A stretch of 5,078 nt of DNA, taken from Oscillospiraceae bacterium. Its GTDB lineage: Bacteria; Bacillota; Clostridia; Oscillospirales; Ruminococcaceae. The position numbers and the translations under genes were made by a program. The notes below the pieces were generated by a model. The model did no database searches. It saw only the letters and a list, made by a program, of their open reading frames with translations, and was not told the origin of the DNA. The stretch lies in NCBI GenBank assembly GCA_017472375.1, contig JAFUQL010000158.1, positions 1-5,078 on the forward strand, given 5' to 3'. Below, piece after piece: positions 1-5,070 of this stretch. Position 1 is the first letter of the stretch. Each line of letters begins with the position of its first letter.

Positions 1-1
1 C

Positions 2-205
2 GAGATCATCCGCCTGTCCGGTACCCCGGCCACGGTGGACCCCTGCACCAGCGCCGAGTACGCCGCCAAGAACCCCGCCGCCGCCAGCCGCCCCGCCTGG
101 AGCGCGCTGGAGAACCGGATGCTGGCCTGTACCGTGGGCAACGAGATGCGCCCCTGGCAGGAGGCTCTGGCCGAATTCTTCAAACACTACACCCCGGAGG
201 GATAA
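2..205 (+). CDS. rfbD: dTDP-4-dehydrorhamnose reductase (RmlD/RfbD), C-terminal end, 5' partial
   Basis: This is the last 67 residues of an open frame that enters from the left edge and stops at TAA 203-205. The visible part matches the C-terminus of RmlD: a Pro-Cys-Thr-Ser-Ala-Glu-Tyr stretch (residues 14-20 of the fragment), then RPAWSALENRML (30-41), then MRPWQEALAEFF (49-60). The RP-x-x-S-x-L-(D/E)-N and (M/I)RPW-x-x-AL elements are typical of this family. RmlD is the cytosolic NADPH-dependent enzyme that reduces dTDP-4-dehydro-L-rhamnose to dTDP-L-rhamnose, the last step in making the rhamnose donor for cell-wall or capsular polysaccharide. The Rossmann fold and catalytic Tyr/Lys lie outside the window. 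The rfbB gene 7 bp downstream, from the same pathway, supports the call and implies co-transcription. Confidence 0.88.
   Translation, partial: EIIRLSGTPATVDPCTSAEYAAKNPAAASRPAWSALENRMLACTVGNEMRPWQEALAEFFKHYTPEG
196..201 (+). promoter_or_regulatory. Ribosome binding site for rfbB inside the end of rfbD
   Basis: GGAGGG lies 11 bases before the rfbB ATG and overlaps the last codons of rfbD. This placement fits translational coupling within one transcript and supports the start at 213. Confidence 0.6.
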
Positions 206-212
206 CCACACT

Positions 213-1277
213 ATGAAAACCTATCTGATCACCGGCTGCGCCGGCTTCATCGGTTCCAACTTCGTGTATTATATGCTGGACAAGTACCCCGAGATCCGGC
301 TGGTGAATCTGGACAAGCTCACCTACGCGGGCAATCTGGAGAACCTGAAGGACTGCGAGGGCGACCCCCGCCACATCTTTGTGCAGGGCGACATCTGCGA
401 CAAGGAGCTGGTCACCGGCCTGTTTGAGCAGTACGACTTCGACTACGTCATCAACTTCGCCGCCGAGAGCCACGTGGACCGCAGCATCTCCAACCCGGAG
501 ATCTTCGTGCAGAGCAACGTAATGGGCACCGTGAACCTGCTGCAGTGCGCCAAGACCGCCTGGTACGACCCCGCCGCCAAGACCTGGAAGGCCGGCAAGA
601 AGTACATCCAGGTGTCCACCGATGAGGTGTACGGCGCTCTGGGCGAGACCGGCTACTTCATGGAGACCACCCCCCTCAGCCCTCACAGCCCCTATTCCAG
701 CTCCAAGGCCAGCGCCGACCTGTTCGTCATGGCCTACCACGACACCTACGGGATGCCCATCAACATCACCCGCTGCTCCAACAACTACGGCCCCTACCAG
801 TTCCCCGAGAAGCTGATCCCCCTGATGATCAACAACGTGAAGCACCACAAGAGCCTGCCCGTCTACGGCGACGGCATGCAGGTGCGCGACTGGCTGTTCG
901 TGGCCGACCACTGCAAGGCCATCGACATGGTGGCCAACGGCGGCCGCATCGGTGAGGTGTACAACGTGGGCGGCCACAACGAGCGCCCCAACATCTTCAT
1001 CGTCAAGACCATCATCGCCCAGCTGCGCGACCGCCTGAACGACGAGGGCATCAGCGAGGAGCTGATCCGCCATGTGGAGGACCGCCTGGGTCACGACCGC
1101 CGCTACGGCATCGACCCCACCAAGATCAAGGACGAGCTGGGCTGGTACCCCGAGACCACCTTCGAGGTGGGCATCGTCAAGACCATCGACTGGTATCTGG
1201 AGCATGAGGAGTGGCTGAGCCACATCACCAGCGGCGATTACCAGAATTACTATCAGGAGATGTACAAGAATAAATAA
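213..1277 (+). CDS. rfbB: dTDP-glucose 4,6-dehydratase (RmlB/RfbB)
   Basis: This 354-residue extended short-chain dehydrogenase is full length for RmlB. It converts dTDP-D-glucose to dTDP-4-dehydro-6-deoxy-D-glucose using tightly bound NAD+, the second step of dTDP-L-rhamnose synthesis in the cytosol. Visible motifs are the NAD-binding TGCAGFIG (7-14), NFAAESHVDRS (81-91), STDEVYG (135-141) with the Thr136/Asp137/Glu138 active-site trio, the catalytic Y161xxxK165 pair in YSSSKASAD, RCSNNYGPYQFPEKLIP (187-203), the VRDWLFVADHC region (224-234) and HDRRY (294-298). No key residue is missing. The ATG at 213 puts the GxxGFIG motif at the expected N-terminal place, and a GGAGGG ribosome site at 196-201 overlaps the end of rfbD. 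It is apparently the last gene of its operon, since the next gene is on the opposite strand. Confidence 0.97.
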   Translation: MKTYLITGCAGFIGSNFVYYMLDKYPEIRLVNLDKLTYAGNLENLKDCEGDPRHIFVQGDICDKELVTGLFEQYDFDYVINFAAESHVDRSISNPEIFVQSNVMGTVNLLQCAKTAWYDPAAKTWKAGKKYIQVSTDEVYGALGETGYFMETTPLSPHSPYSSSKASADLFVMAYHDTYGMPINITRCSNNYGPYQFPEKLIPLMINNVKHHKSLPVYGDGMQVRDWLFVADHCKAIDMVANGGRIGEVYNVGGHNERPNIFIVKTIIAQLRDRLNDEGISEELIRHVEDRLGHDRRYGIDPTKIKDELGWYPETTFEVGIVKTIDWYLEHEEWLSHITSGDYQNYYQEMYKNK

Positions 1278-1345
1278 CAGATTGTATATCTAAAATGCGC
1301 GGCACGGCGCGGTCTGACCGCCTGCGCCCCGTCCAAACAGACAAA

Positions 1346-1387
1346 AACAACGCCCCGGGAGGCCGATGTGCCTTCCGGGGCGTTGTT
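1346..1387 (-). terminator. Intrinsic terminator between convergent rfbB and the LysE-type gene
   Basis: The arms 1346-1363 and 1370-1387 pair over 18 bp with a single G-T wobble and a 6-base loop (1364-1369). The core is CGCCCCGG/CCGGGGCG. Read on the minus strand, the stem begins 18 bases after the LysE-type stop codon and runs into TTTTTGTCTGT, a good U-tract. Read on the plus strand, the A/T outer arm ends in TTGTTG, a weaker tail, so it may also stop rfbB transcripts less efficiently. The shape and position are seen directly; bidirectional use is inferred. Confidence 0.85.
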
Positions 1388-1405
1388 GCGTGTGGGGGAG
1401 GGGGC

Positions 1406-1999
1406 TCAGTGGGGCAGCAGCAGATTCACCGCGCACAGGGCCAGCAGGGCGGCCATGGTCACGTCCACGGCGCGGCGGTGGTCGGCAAAGAGCTTCTGCA
1501 TGGAAGCGCCCGCGAACAGCCACACCAGATTGCAGCCGGGCCCGGCCACCGGCAGGAACAGCCCCACCGCCAGCAGAGCGGGCAGGCTGCGGCTGTAGGG
1601 CAGCACATAGGCCGACAGGGTGGTCAGGCAGAACACCAGCACCTTTACGTTCGCCAGCTGCAGCAGGAACCCGGTGCGGAAGGTGGGGCGGGCGGCATCC
1701 CGCTCTGCGCCCTGCCCGGAGGAGCGCAGAGTGTGCCACGCCATCCACCGGATGTAGGCGGCGCCCACCCAGGTGAGCAGCCTCACATAGCGCTCCAGCG
1801 CCGCGCCCAGCAGCCAGGTGACCAGCACCGACCCCATGGACACGGCAAAAAAGCCGCAGAACAGCCCCCGCCATTGGCGCAGCGCCGGCCCGCGCCCGTA
1901 CCGCAGCGCCGCCGACAGGGAGGCCAGATTGGCCGGCCCCGGGGTGATCATGGCCACAAAGCAGTAGACCAGAAACGAGGGGAGCATGGAGAGGGGCAT
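1406..1999 (-). CDS. LysE/RhtB-family amino-acid exporter (small-molecule efflux protein)
   Basis: This encodes a 197-residue, very hydrophobic membrane protein of the usual LysE/RhtB length (about 200 residues). About six membrane segments can be seen near residues 5-22, 43-64, 70-88, 109-130, 139-163 and 178-195. The family mark is the N-terminal TPGPANL (19-25), followed by a charged loop with RYGRG (33-37). A second conserved part, FRTGFLLQLANVKVLVF (107-123), corresponds to the usual F-x-x-G-F-x-x-x-x-x-NPK; here the Pro is Val (N117-V118-K119). Members export amino acids or related metabolites by proton exchange; the substrate cannot be read from sequence. The frame is open a further 68 codons upstream, but that part is Arg/Cys/Pro-rich and crosses the promoter. 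The ATG at 1999 is preferred because it has AAAAGGACGG upstream and puts the first helix at the N-terminus. It is transcribed away from the ABC importer and converges on rfbB. Confidence 0.87.
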   Translation of the reverse strand: MPLSMLPSFLVYCFVAMITPGPANLASLSAALRYGRGPALRQWRGLFCGFFAVSMGSVLVTWLLGAALERYVRLLTWVGAAYIRWMAWHTLRSSGQGAERDAARPTFRTGFLLQLANVKVLVFCLTTLSAYVLPYSRSLPALLAVGLFLPVAGPGCNLVWLFAGASMQKLFADHRRAVDVTMAALLALCAVNLLLPH

Positions 2000-2008
2000 G
2001 GGAGAACA

Positions 2009-2018
2009 CCGTCCTTTT
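2009..2018 (-). promoter_or_regulatory. Ribosome binding site of the LysE-type gene
   Basis: AAAAGGACGG on the minus strand ends 9 bases before the ATG at 1999. The next in-frame ATG at 1987 has only pyrimidine-rich sequence before it, so this site decides for the start at 1999. Confidence 0.55.
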
Positions 2019-2041
2019 GCAGAGTAAAGCGGGATGAGTTC

Positions 2042-2070
2042 AGTATACCACGAATGCCGCGCCCAGGAAA
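2042..2070 (-). promoter_or_regulatory. Promoter of the LysE-type gene, extended -10
   Basis: On the minus strand TGGTATACT (complement of 2042-2050) is a TGn-extended -10 element with a five-of-six TATAAT match. A poor -35, TTTCCT (complement of 2065-2070), lies 17 bases upstream. Transcription would start near 2035 and give a leader of about 35 bases that includes the ribosome site. The element is seen; activity is inferred. Confidence 0.55.
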
Positions 2071-2103
2071 GGGGGGCGGGGAAGCAGGGCGGCCGGCGTT
2101 TTT

Positions 2104-2129
2104 CTGCCGCGCCTGCCGTTCGCAGGCAG
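2104..2129. repeat. Small GC hairpin in the intergenic region
   Basis: GCCTGC (2111-2116) can pair with GCAGGC (2122-2127) around a 5-base loop, and CTGCC/GGCAG (2104-2108/2125-2129) gives a competing fold. Neither strand has a T-run after it: the TTTTT at 2099-2103 precedes the hairpin on the plus strand and is AAAAA on the minus strand. It is therefore not called a terminator. Confidence 0.3.
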
Positions 2130-2139
2130 CGCAAGATTT

Positions 2140-2157
2140 GAAATGCACGAAATGTAC
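2140..2157. repeat. Tandem 9-bp repeat GAAATGCAC / GAAATGTAC
   Basis: Two abutting 9-base copies differ at one base (C versus T). The second runs into ATGTACAT (2152-2159), a perfect 8-bp palindrome. It sits at the left border of the AT-rich segment. It could be a protein-binding site or chance in skewed sequence. Confidence 0.45.
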
Positions 2158-2186
2158 ATAAAAGCAACAAATTCGAGAAATTGGTA

Positions 2187-2239
2187 CAAAAAGTTTGCAT
2201 CATTTAAAAATTGTTCATACATACCGCAAAAAGTTTACA
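2187..2239. repeat. 13-bp direct repeat CAAAAAGTTT(G/A)CA, two copies 40 bp apart
   Basis: Copies at 2187-2199 and 2227-2239 match at 12 of 13 bases. The start-to-start distance of exactly 40 bp is close to four helical turns, so both would face the same side of the DNA, as expected for a cooperatively bound regulator. Both lie upstream of the likely importer promoter. The repeat is seen directly; binding is inference, and A/T-rich composition raises the chance of coincidence. Confidence 0.5.
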
Positions 2240-2240
2240 A

Positions 2241-2249
2241 ATTATAACA
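2241..2249 (-). promoter_or_regulatory. Possible minus-strand promoter, perfect extended -10
   Basis: The minus strand reads TGTTATAAT, a consensus TATAAT with a TGn extension. No recognisable -35 box lies 16-18 bases upstream. If active, it would start near 2234 and give the LysE-type gene a second, roughly 235-base leader, or a short RNA. AT-rich sequence makes false matches common. Confidence 0.3.
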
Positions 2250-2268
2250 TAAATAAGCGAGATTTTGC

Positions 2269-2277
2269 TGTTACAAT
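2269..2277 (+). promoter_or_regulatory. Likely promoter of the ABC importer operon, extended -10
   Basis: TGTTACAAT is a TGn-extended -10 element with a five-of-six TATAAT match, located 75 bases before the importer start codon. No good -35 lies at 16-18 bases, which fits an extended -10 promoter or one that needs an activator. Transcription would begin near 2284. TTTACA (2234-2239) resembles a -35 but is spaced too far (29 bases) to serve this box. Confidence 0.45.
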
Positions 2278-2290
2278 AAAAGAGAAAAAT

Positions 2291-2300
2291 ACACGCGTGT
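2291..2300. promoter_or_regulatory. Palindrome ACACGCGTGT, candidate operator
   Basis: This perfect 10-bp palindrome lies just after the predicted importer transcription start (about +8 to +17). That is a common place for a repressor site that blocks early transcription. No regulator gene is visible in the window to pair with it. Confidence 0.35.
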
Positions 2301-2308
2301 GCAAAGGC

Positions 2309-2321
2309 CGGGCGCAGCCCG
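2309..2321 (+). other. Short leader hairpin before the ABC importer genes
   Basis: CGGGC (2309-2313) and GCCCG (2317-2321) pair over 5 bp with a 3-base loop in the leader. It ends 15 bases before the ribosome site and has no T-run. It is too small to support a riboswitch or attenuator call. Confidence 0.25.
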
Positions 2322-2336
2322 CCGCAATGCAGCGCG

Positions 2337-2343
2337 AGGGAGG
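2337..2343 (+). promoter_or_regulatory. Ribosome binding site of the ABC ATPase gene
   Basis: AGGGAGG ends 8 bases before the ATG at 2352, which is ideal spacing. It fixes the start where the ABC fold begins. Confidence 0.75.
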
Positions 2344-2351
2344 CGGATCAA

Positions 2352-3482
2352 ATGATCGAATTTCGCAAGGTGAGCAAGCGGTATCCGGGCGCAGCCGAGC
2401 CGGTGCTGCGGGAGGTATCCTTTGAGATCCCCAAGGGGCAGCTCACCGTGTTCGTGGGCCCCTCGGGCTGCGGCAAGACCACCAGCCTGAAAATGATCAA
2501 CCGGCTCATCGAGCCCACCGAGGGCGAGATCCTTGTGAACGGGCAGAACATCCTGCAGCAGGACCCCATCGCCCTGCGCCGCAGCATCGGCTATGTGGTG
2601 CAGTCCACCGGGCTGCTGCCCCACCTGACCATCCGGGAGAACATCGAGATCGTGGCGCGGCTGGGGGGCAAAAAGCCCGCCGAACTGCTGGACAGCACCG
2701 TGCGCCTGATGCACATGGTGAACCTGCCGCCGGAGCAGTACCTGCACCGCTACCCCCGGCAGCTCTCGGGCGGGCAGCAGCAGCGGGTGGGCGTGGCCCG
2801 CGCCTTTGCCGCCGACCCGGAGATCATCCTGATGGATGAGCCCTTCTCGGCGCTGGACCCCATCACCCGCACCCAGCTCCAGGACGAGCTGCTGCAGCTG
2901 CAGGAGAAGCTGCAGCGCACCATCGTGTTCGTCACCCACGACATGGACGAGGCCATCCGCATCGCCGACCGCATCGCCATCATGAACAAGGGGCAGCTTG
3001 TGCAGTACGACACCCCCGAGCACATCCTCAAGCACCCCGCCGACGAGTTTGTGGATCGCTTTGTGGACACCAGCCGTATCTGGGGCCGTCCGGAGATGAT
3101 CCGGGTGCGGGACATCATGCTCAACGCGCCCATCACCGCCCGCCGCCGGGACACCCTGCTGCGGGGCGTGCGCCGGATGCGGGAGTGCCGGGTGGACAGC
3201 CTGCTGATCGTGGACGGCGAGCACCGCTTTCTGGGGCGGGTGGCCATCTCGGGGCTGCCCCGGGGCCTGCATGCCGAGACTCCCCTGGAGGAGGTGATGC
3301 AGCGGGACATCCCCACCATCCTGCCCCAGGCCAACATGGTGCAGGCGCTGGAGCAGATCCACAGCGCCGGGGTATCCATGCTTCCGGTGGTGGACGAGGA
3401 CGGGCGGCTGCAGGGTCTGGTGACCCAGGCCAGCCTGGTCAGCACCATGAGCCGCCAATTCATCGATCTGGAGGAGGTGTGA
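2352..3482 (+). CDS. Osmoprotectant-type (betaine/carnitine/choline family) ABC transporter ATPase with tandem CBS domains, OpuCA-like
   Basis: This 376-residue cytoplasmic ATPase powers the importer encoded with the next gene. All ABC motifs are intact: Walker A GPSGCGKTT (36-44), Q-loop Gln84 in YVVQSTGLLPH, signature LSGGQQQRVGVARA (138-151), Walker B IILMDEP (158-164), D-loop SALD (166-169) and switch His196 in VTHDMDEA. Two CBS domains follow, roughly 249-303 (from RVRDIM) and 310-370 (with LPVVDEDGRLQGLV). This layout and length are typical of OpuCA/OpuBA/GbuA-class ATPases. In studied relatives the CBS pair senses ionic strength (OpuA) or binds cyclic di-AMP (OpuC), shutting uptake down. 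The same role here is inferred. Its stop is 4 bp before the permease gene, whose ribosome site lies inside this gene's last codons, so the two are probably translationally coupled. The substrate is not shown by the ATPase itself. Confidence 0.93.
   Translation: MIEFRKVSKRYPGAAEPVLREVSFEIPKGQLTVFVGPSGCGKTTSLKMINRLIEPTEGEILVNGQNILQQDPIALRRSIGYVVQSTGLLPHLTIRENIEIVARLGGKKPAELLDSTVRLMHMVNLPPEQYLHRYPRQLSGGQQQRVGVARAFAADPEIILMDEPFSALDPITRTQLQDELLQLQEKLQRTIVFVTHDMDEAIRIADRIAIMNKGQLVQYDTPEHILKHPADEFVDRFVDTSRIWGRPEMIRVRDIMLNAPITARRRDTLLRGVRRMRECRVDSLLIVDGEHRFLGRVAISGLPRGLHAETPLEEVMQRDIPTILPQANMVQALEQIHSAGVSMLPVVDEDGRLQGLVTQASLVSTMSRQFIDLEEV
3470..3477 (+). promoter_or_regulatory. Ribosome binding site that supports the GTG start at 3487
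   Basis: GGAGGAGG, within the last codons of the ATPase gene, lies 9 bases before GTG 3487. The first in-frame ATG is 24 codons later (residue 25), inside the first membrane helix, so the GTG is the credible start. Confidence 0.75.
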
Positions 3483-3486
3483 CGCT

Positions 3487-5070
3487 GTGACGGGCTTTTT
3501 TGACTATGTGGCCGCCAACGCCGGCCAGATCCTGACCCTTTTGGGCGAACACGTCCAGATGACCGCCGTGGCGGTGCTGGTGTCCATTCTGGTGGGCGTG
3601 CCGCTGGGCATCCTCATCAGCCGCTACGGCTGGCTGGCCAGGCCGGTGCTGGGCTTTGCCAACATCATGCAGGCGCTGCCCAGCATGGCGGTGCTGGGCT
3701 TTATGATCCCGCTGTTCGGCATCGGGCAGAAGCCGGCCATCCTGATGGTGATGCTGTACGCCCTGCTGCCCATCGTGAAGAACACCGCCACCGGCCTGGC
3801 GGGCATCTCCCGGGAGACGCTGGAGGTCAGCCGGGGCATCGGCATGACCGAGACCCAGATCCTGTTCCGGGTACAGCTTCCCATGGCGCTGCCGGTCATC
3901 ATGGCGGGCGTGCGCATCTCTGCGGTGAACGCCGTGGGCCTGATGACCCTGGCCTCCTACATCGGCGCGGGCGGCCTGGGCTACATGATCTACTCCGGCG
4001 TACAGATGGTGGATTCCAACATGATCCTGGCGGGCGCCATCCCGGCCTGCCTGCTGGCGCTGGCCATGGACAAGGTGTTTGCCTGGATCGAGCGGGCCGT
4101 GACCCCCATCAGCCTGACCGGGGCCGACCTGCCCACCGACGAGGCCGAGCTGGACAAGCTGCGCCGGGGCCATCGCCGCACCCTGTGGGTGGTGGCGGCG
4201 GCGCTGGCGGTGCTGCTGGTGGGAGGCACTCTGTCCAGCGTGGAACTGCCCGGGCGCAAGGTGTCGGTGACCAGCGCCTACTACCCGGAGCAGATGATCC
4301 TGGGCAACATGGCGGCGGATCTGATCGAGGCCCACACCGACCTGACGGTGGAGCGCAAGCTGAACATGGGCGGCAGCGACATCTGCTTCAGCGCCCTGAA
4401 AAACGGCGAGCTGGACGTGCAGATCGGCTACACCGGCACCATGTACGCCAGCATCCTGAAGCAGCCGGTGGAGGGGGTCACCGCCCAGAAGGCCTACGAT
4501 GTGACCAAGCAGATGTTCCACGACGAGTACGCCCTGTATGTGGGCTCGGAGTGGGGGTTCAACAACACCTACGCGCTGGCGGTGCGCCGTGAGACCGCCG
4601 AGCAGTACGGGCTCGAGACCATCAGCGACCTGATCGCCGTGAGCCGCGACCTGACCCTCAGCCCCACCTTTGAGTTTGCCAACCGCCCGGACGGCCTGCC
4701 CGGCCTGCAGAGCGTCTACAGCGGGCTGGAATTCGCCCAGGTGGTGCCCATGGACGGTGCCCTGCGCTACACCGCCATCGACCACCGGGAGTGCGACGTG
4801 ATCGTGGCCTACTCCACCGACAGCATGATCCGCACCTACGACCTGGTGGTGCTGGAGGACGACCGGGGCTACTTCCTGCCCTACTACGCCATGCCGGTGG
4901 TGCGGGAGGCGGTGCTGGAGGAGCACCCCGAGGTGGCCGAGGCGCTGGAAAAGCTGGCCGGGGTCATCACCGACGGGGACATGGTGGAGATGAACTACCA
5001 GGTGGAGAATCAGGGCCGCAAGCCCGAGGACGTGGCCCGGGAGTATCTGCAGAGCAAGGGTCTGCTGTGA
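3487..5070 (+). CDS. Fused ABC permease and substrate-binding protein, osmoprotectant family (OpuF/BilEB/EgtU-like)
   Basis: This 527-residue membrane protein joins two transporter parts. Residues 1-205 are an OpuCB-type permease with about five helices near 24-45, 52-77, 83-103, 137-160 and 178-199. It carries the ATPase-docking EAA loop (E113-V-S, G119, then VQLP 129-132). A basic linker (DKLRRGHRR, 223-231) and a sixth helix (233-250) lead to an extracellular OpuAC/ProX-type binding domain (about 255-527). The domain is recognisable by QMILGNM (269-275), YTGT (315-318), GFNNTYAL (357-364), AYSTD (441-445), LEDD (456-459) and PYYAMPVVR (465-473). The tether replaces a separate lipoprotein, so this gene plus the ATPase make a whole importer. 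Known fusions of this build move betaines (OpuF), were linked to bile resistance (BilE), or move ergothioneine (EgtU). The ligand here is unresolved, because several motif positions differ from the common form. The start is GTG. Confidence 0.9.
   Translation: MTGFFDYVAANAGQILTLLGEHVQMTAVAVLVSILVGVPLGILISRYGWLARPVLGFANIMQALPSMAVLGFMIPLFGIGQKPAILMVMLYALLPIVKNTATGLAGISRETLEVSRGIGMTETQILFRVQLPMALPVIMAGVRISAVNAVGLMTLASYIGAGGLGYMIYSGVQMVDSNMILAGAIPACLLALAMDKVFAWIERAVTPISLTGADLPTDEAELDKLRRGHRRTLWVVAAALAVLLVGGTLSSVELPGRKVSVTSAYYPEQMILGNMAADLIEAHTDLTVERKLNMGGSDICFSALKNGELDVQIGYTGTMYASILKQPVEGVTAQKAYDVTKQMFHDEYALYVGSEWGFNNTYALAVRRETAEQYGLETISDLIAVSRDLTLSPTFEFANRPDGLPGLQSVYSGLEFAQVVPMDGALRYTAIDHRECDVIVAYSTDSMIRTYDLVVLEDDRGYFLPYYAMPVVREAVLEEHPEVAEALEKLAGVITDGDMVEMNYQVENQGRKPEDVAREYLQSKGLL

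Larger units (their letters stand above)
2000..2351. other. Intergenic control region between divergent exporter and importer genes
   Basis: This 352-bp stretch has no convincing gene. Its left part (2000-2130) is GC-rich and holds the LysE-type promoter and a GC hairpin. From about 2131 to 2290 it is strongly AT-rich: bases 2161-2280 contain 31 G/C of 120, by hand count. That is far below the flanking genes. The AT-rich part carries a tandem 9-bp repeat, a 13-bp direct repeat spaced by 40 bp, and extended -10-like boxes on both strands. A 10-bp palindrome follows, and then a GC-rich leader of about 50 bases up to the importer start. The short frames across it have no family resemblance and no good ribosome sites, so it looks regulatory. 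Confidence 0.7.

Noticed and set aside
180..1223. Long minus-strand open frame opposite rfbB
   Set aside because: It is the antisense shadow of GC-ending codons in rfbB. It reads as repetitive Val/Ala/Leu/Gly/His without motifs, while the plus strand has a full RmlB.
1281..1296. AT-rich TTGTATATCTAAAAT after rfbB as a promoter
   Set aside because: There is no -35 at usable spacing and no plus-strand gene follows before the terminator and the convergent gene.
2099..2129. GC hairpin next to TTTTT as a terminator
   Set aside because: The T-run is on the wrong side of the hairpin for both strands.
1295..2161. 288-codon plus-strand open frame opposite the LysE-type gene
   Set aside because: Its composition is Gly/Gln/His/Arg-rich with no domain, it runs through the terminator hairpin and the promoter region, and the minus strand holds a clear LysE/RhtB protein.
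2000..2203. 68-residue N-terminal extension of the LysE-type frame
   Set aside because: The added residues are Arg/Cys/Pro-rich and would cover the promoter. Family length and the ribosome site both fit the start at 1999.
2284..2351. Riboswitch in the importer leader
   Set aside because: The leader is only about 68 bases, with one 5-bp hairpin and no recognisable aptamer or expression platform.
2195..2425. Small 76-codon plus-strand frame through the AT-rich spacer
   Set aside because: It overlaps the start of the ATPase gene out of frame, has no good ribosome site and changes composition abruptly with the underlying DNA.
2271..3458. 395-codon minus-strand open frame opposite the ATPase gene
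   Set aside because: It is His/Gly/Leu/Val-rich antisense sequence over a complete ABC ATPase with all motifs intact.
3460..4926. 488-codon minus-strand open frame opposite the permease fusion
   Set aside because: It is very rich in His, Gln, Gly and Val, as expected from the reverse of GC-rich codons. The plus-strand frame is a recognised transporter.
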